A stretch of DNA of 64,000 bases from Alphaproteobacteria bacterium (GTDB lineage Bacteria; Pseudomonadota; Alphaproteobacteria; Ferrovibrionales; Ferrovibrionaceae), in assembly GCA_017307375.1 (NCBI GenBank), contig JAFKFH010000003.1, positions 1-64,000 of the forward strand. Direction: 5' to 3'. The notes beneath the pieces are model-generated. The model had not been told where the DNA came from. It saw only the letters and a program-made list of their open reading frames with translations, and ran no database searches. A program made the position numbers and the translations under genes. Position 1 is the stretch's first letter. Each line of letters opens with the position of its first letter. Positions 62,220-64,000 of the stretch are shown one piece after another.

Positions 62220-64000
62220 TCAGGCCGCCGATGGCGCCGGCTTGGCGGTCGCGTCGAGCGCGGTGCGCGCCACCGCCGCCTCGGCCGCTTCGTCCGAGCC
62301 GGCGACCTGCACCGTCGGCATCGCGAACTTGATGCCGTTCTGCTCGAACGCCTTCTTGATCAGGGCGAAGGCCTTGCGGCGGATGGTGAATTGCTGGCCC
62401 GGCTTGGTCATCATCTTGACCCGCAGCTCGACCGCGAAGTCGCCGAAGGCCTCGACGCCCTGCATCTTCATCGGTTCGAGGATGTCGGCGGCGAATTCCG
62501 GATCGGCGGCGAGATCCCGGCCGATCTGCTTGACCAGCTTGCGCGCCTTCTCGATGTCGCTGTCATAGGTGATGCGGATCGGGAACTTGTCGATCACCCA
62601 GTCGCGGCTCATGTTCTGGATCGCGCCGAGCGAGCCGAAGGGCACGGTAAACAGCGGCCCGCGATGATGGCGCAGCTTGACCGAGCGCAGCGAAAACGAT
62701 TCGACGGTGCCCTTGTAGCTGCCTGACTGGATGTATTCGCCGACCCGGAAGGCATCGTCGAGCAGGAAGAACATGCCGGAGATGATGTCCTTGACCAGGG
62801 TCTGGGCACCGAAGCCGACCGCCACGCCGACGACGCCGGCACCGGCGATCAGCGGGCCGACCTCGACACCCAGCCCTGCCAGCACCATCAGCACCGCCAT
62901 CACGGCAAAGACGATGAACAGCACGTTGCGCAGGATCGGCAGCAGCGTGCGCAGGCGGCCCATGCGCCGGGCGACATCGCCCTCGGTCTCGGTCGAGGCG
63001 AGCGCCTCGGCAAGCTTGCGATCGATGATCGTCTTGACCAGATGCCAGAGGAAATCGGCGATCAGCAGCACCATGACACCCGAGAGCACGCCACGGATCG
63101 CCCGGGTGCCCAGCGTGTCCTGGACGGTGAGCGCGCCGAGATCGACCTGCCAGGCGCGGGCCAGCAGCAGGGCCGAGCCGATGATCAGCAGGGCGCGCAA
63201 TCCCCGCTCGAGGCAGACGGCCAGCACCGTCGGGATCTCCTGGTCGCCATGCTCGGAGCCGGGCGGGCGGAGGATATGGTTGACCGAGCGCTGGACGACG
63301 CCGACGACGACCGGCAGGCCGACGACGACGGCCAGTGTCCACATGATGCCGGAGGCGCCGATCGCGCGCAGGACCCAGAGGGCCAGGAAGAACAGGGTTG
63401 CCAGCACCGATACCGCCCGCGGCCCAAGCAGCGGATGGGCCGCGGTCGTCGCCGGCCGGCGCCAGATGATTTCGAGGGTCAGCAGCAGGGTGACGAGGCT
63501 GAGGCCCGAGATGATCAGGTTGACGACATCGTGCGACAGGCCGAGCGGGGCGAGGAAATTGATCGTCGCCATGCCGAAGGCGATCCAGCCGACCACGACG
63601 GTCAGCCGGCGATGCCAGAACCAGGCGGCGGCGGTGTCCATCGGGATGATGCGGAAACGCTCGCCGCCCGGCGCCAGCAGGAAGCGGCCGACCACGACCG
63701 ACATGCGCTGGGCCAGCAGCGCCAGCAGGTAGTTGAGCACGAGCAGGCGCAACAGGGGCGGCCAGTCGAAGGCGAGAAACGCCCCGACCGAACCCAGCGC
63801 GAACGAGCAGATCGCCCCGGTGCCGAAGCCGAGCCGGACGGCCACCGCAAGCAGGCGGTTGGAGACCGAATCGAGCGGCTGGGCGATCAGCCATCTGATA
63901 TTGCGCCGCGACAACCGCCAGTAGAGCCATTCGAAGCCGCCGCCGAGGGCAAGGAAACCGACCAGGACGAGGACGACCGGCAGGATGCCGCGCTCGCGAA
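62220..64000 (-). CDS. MscS-family mechanosensitive channel, truncated by window edge
   Basis: At least 593 residues are visible. The reading frame stays open to base 64000 with a further membrane segment (ILPVVLVLVGFLAL), so the true start lies outside the window; the TTG at 63914 is probably internal. Many transmembrane helices precede the pore helix region LGVEVGPLIAGAGVVGVAVG, then FGAQTLVKDIISGMFFLLDD, the MscS signature, and YKGTVESFSLRSVKLRHHRG of the beta domain. It is a large MscS/MscK-type channel that opens under membrane tension. Confidence 0.9.
   Translation of the reverse strand, partial: RERGILPVVLVLVGFLALGGGFEWLYWRLSRRNIRWLIAQPLDSVSNRLLAVAVRLGFGTGAICSFALGSVGAFLAFDWPPLLRLLVLNYLLALLAQRMSVVVGRFLLAPGGERFRIIPMDTAAAWFWHRRLTVVVGWIAFGMATINFLAPLGLSHDVVNLIISGLSLVTLLLTLEIIWRRPATTAAHPLLGPRAVSVLATLFFLALWVLRAIGASGIMWTLAVVVGLPVVVGVVQRSVNHILRPPGSEHGDQEIPTVLAVCLERGLRALLIIGSALLLARAWQVDLGALTVQDTLGTRAIRGVLSGVMVLLIADFLWHLVKTIIDRKLAEALASTETEGDVARRMGRLRTLLPILRNVLFIVFAVMAVLMVLAGLGVEVGPLIAGAGVVGVAVGFGAQTLVKDIISGMFFLLDDAFRVGEYIQSGSYKGTVESFSLRSVKLRHHRGPLFTVPFGSLGAIQNMSRDWVIDKFPIRITYDSDIEKARKLVKQIGRDLAADPEFAADILEPMKMQGVEAFGDFAVELRVKMMTKPGQQFTIRRKAFALIKKAFEQNGIKFAMPTVQVAGSDEAAEAAVARTALDATAKPAPSAA

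Overview
The window is a GC-rich chromosomal segment of an alphaproteobacterium, most likely a Rhodospirillales-type lineage; the genus cannot be fixed from sequence alone. The evidence is a circularly permuted two-piece ssrA (tmRNA) gene, a complete PhyR-NepR-EcfG general stress locus, an Irr-type Fur protein near fabA-fabB-fabI, the hemC-hemD-mitofilin-like-hemY order facing tsaD, and an alpha-type SspB. I see no prophage, transposase, integrase, CRISPR array, rRNA or tRNA. Coding density is high, with many ATGA or TGATG stop/start overlaps.

Layout. 1-4.9 kb: a GANTC-dense intergenic region, an M23 peptidase, a CHASE3/GAF/degenerate-GGDEF protein and a GST. 4.9-9.0 kb (minus): hemC, hemD, a mitofilin-like membrane protein and hemY. 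9.2-15.1 kb (mostly plus): tsaD with a coupled 2OG-Fe(II) oxygenase, a PAS protein, an NmrA-like protein (minus), gpsA, an EVE protein, a Rieske protein and a second GST. 15.1-22.2 kb: an outer-membrane barrel (minus), split ssrA followed by sspB, class I fumarase, hrcA, a duplicated pentapeptide-repeat protein and grpE. 22.3-26.6 kb: two response regulators, ubiE, ubiB and an OmpR-type regulator with Glu at the phosphoacceptor position (minus). 26.6-31.6 kb: an AT-rich regulatory island, then coaBC, dut, an Rrf2 regulator, cysK, a MoeB/ThiF protein and a third GST.

31.6-40.0 kb is the signalling block. A 1510-residue double hybrid histidine kinase is followed by nepR. nepR converges on phyR across a bidirectional terminator. 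phyR diverges from ecfG, and a HisKA_2 kinase with an eroded ATP site follows ecfG. nepR, phyR and ecfG each have an upstream GGAAC-N17-(G/C)GT(T/A) element, which suggests positive autoregulation by EcfG.

40.0-64.0 kb is mostly metabolism and transport: a 2-hydroxyacid dehydrogenase, an XRE regulator, an SH3 protein, a FAD amine oxidase and a polar amino acid ABC system with fused binding protein and permease. Next comes a rubrerythrin / Fe-S reductase-like / DUF3501 module with irr and two Irr-box-like palindromes. A divergent MFS/LysR pair with a clear operator palindrome sits between irr and fabA-fabB-fabI. The segment ends with an active-type diguanylate cyclase, a DUF2817 hydrolase, an M20 hydrolase coupled to a peptide-type binding protein, an OsmC/hydrolase/acetyltransferase run and an MscS channel cut by the window edge.

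Functional threads: trans-translation (split tmRNA beside the ClpXP adaptor for its tag), protein quality control (hrcA, grpE), iron/heme/peroxide control (heme genes, irr, rubrerythrin) and general stress signalling.
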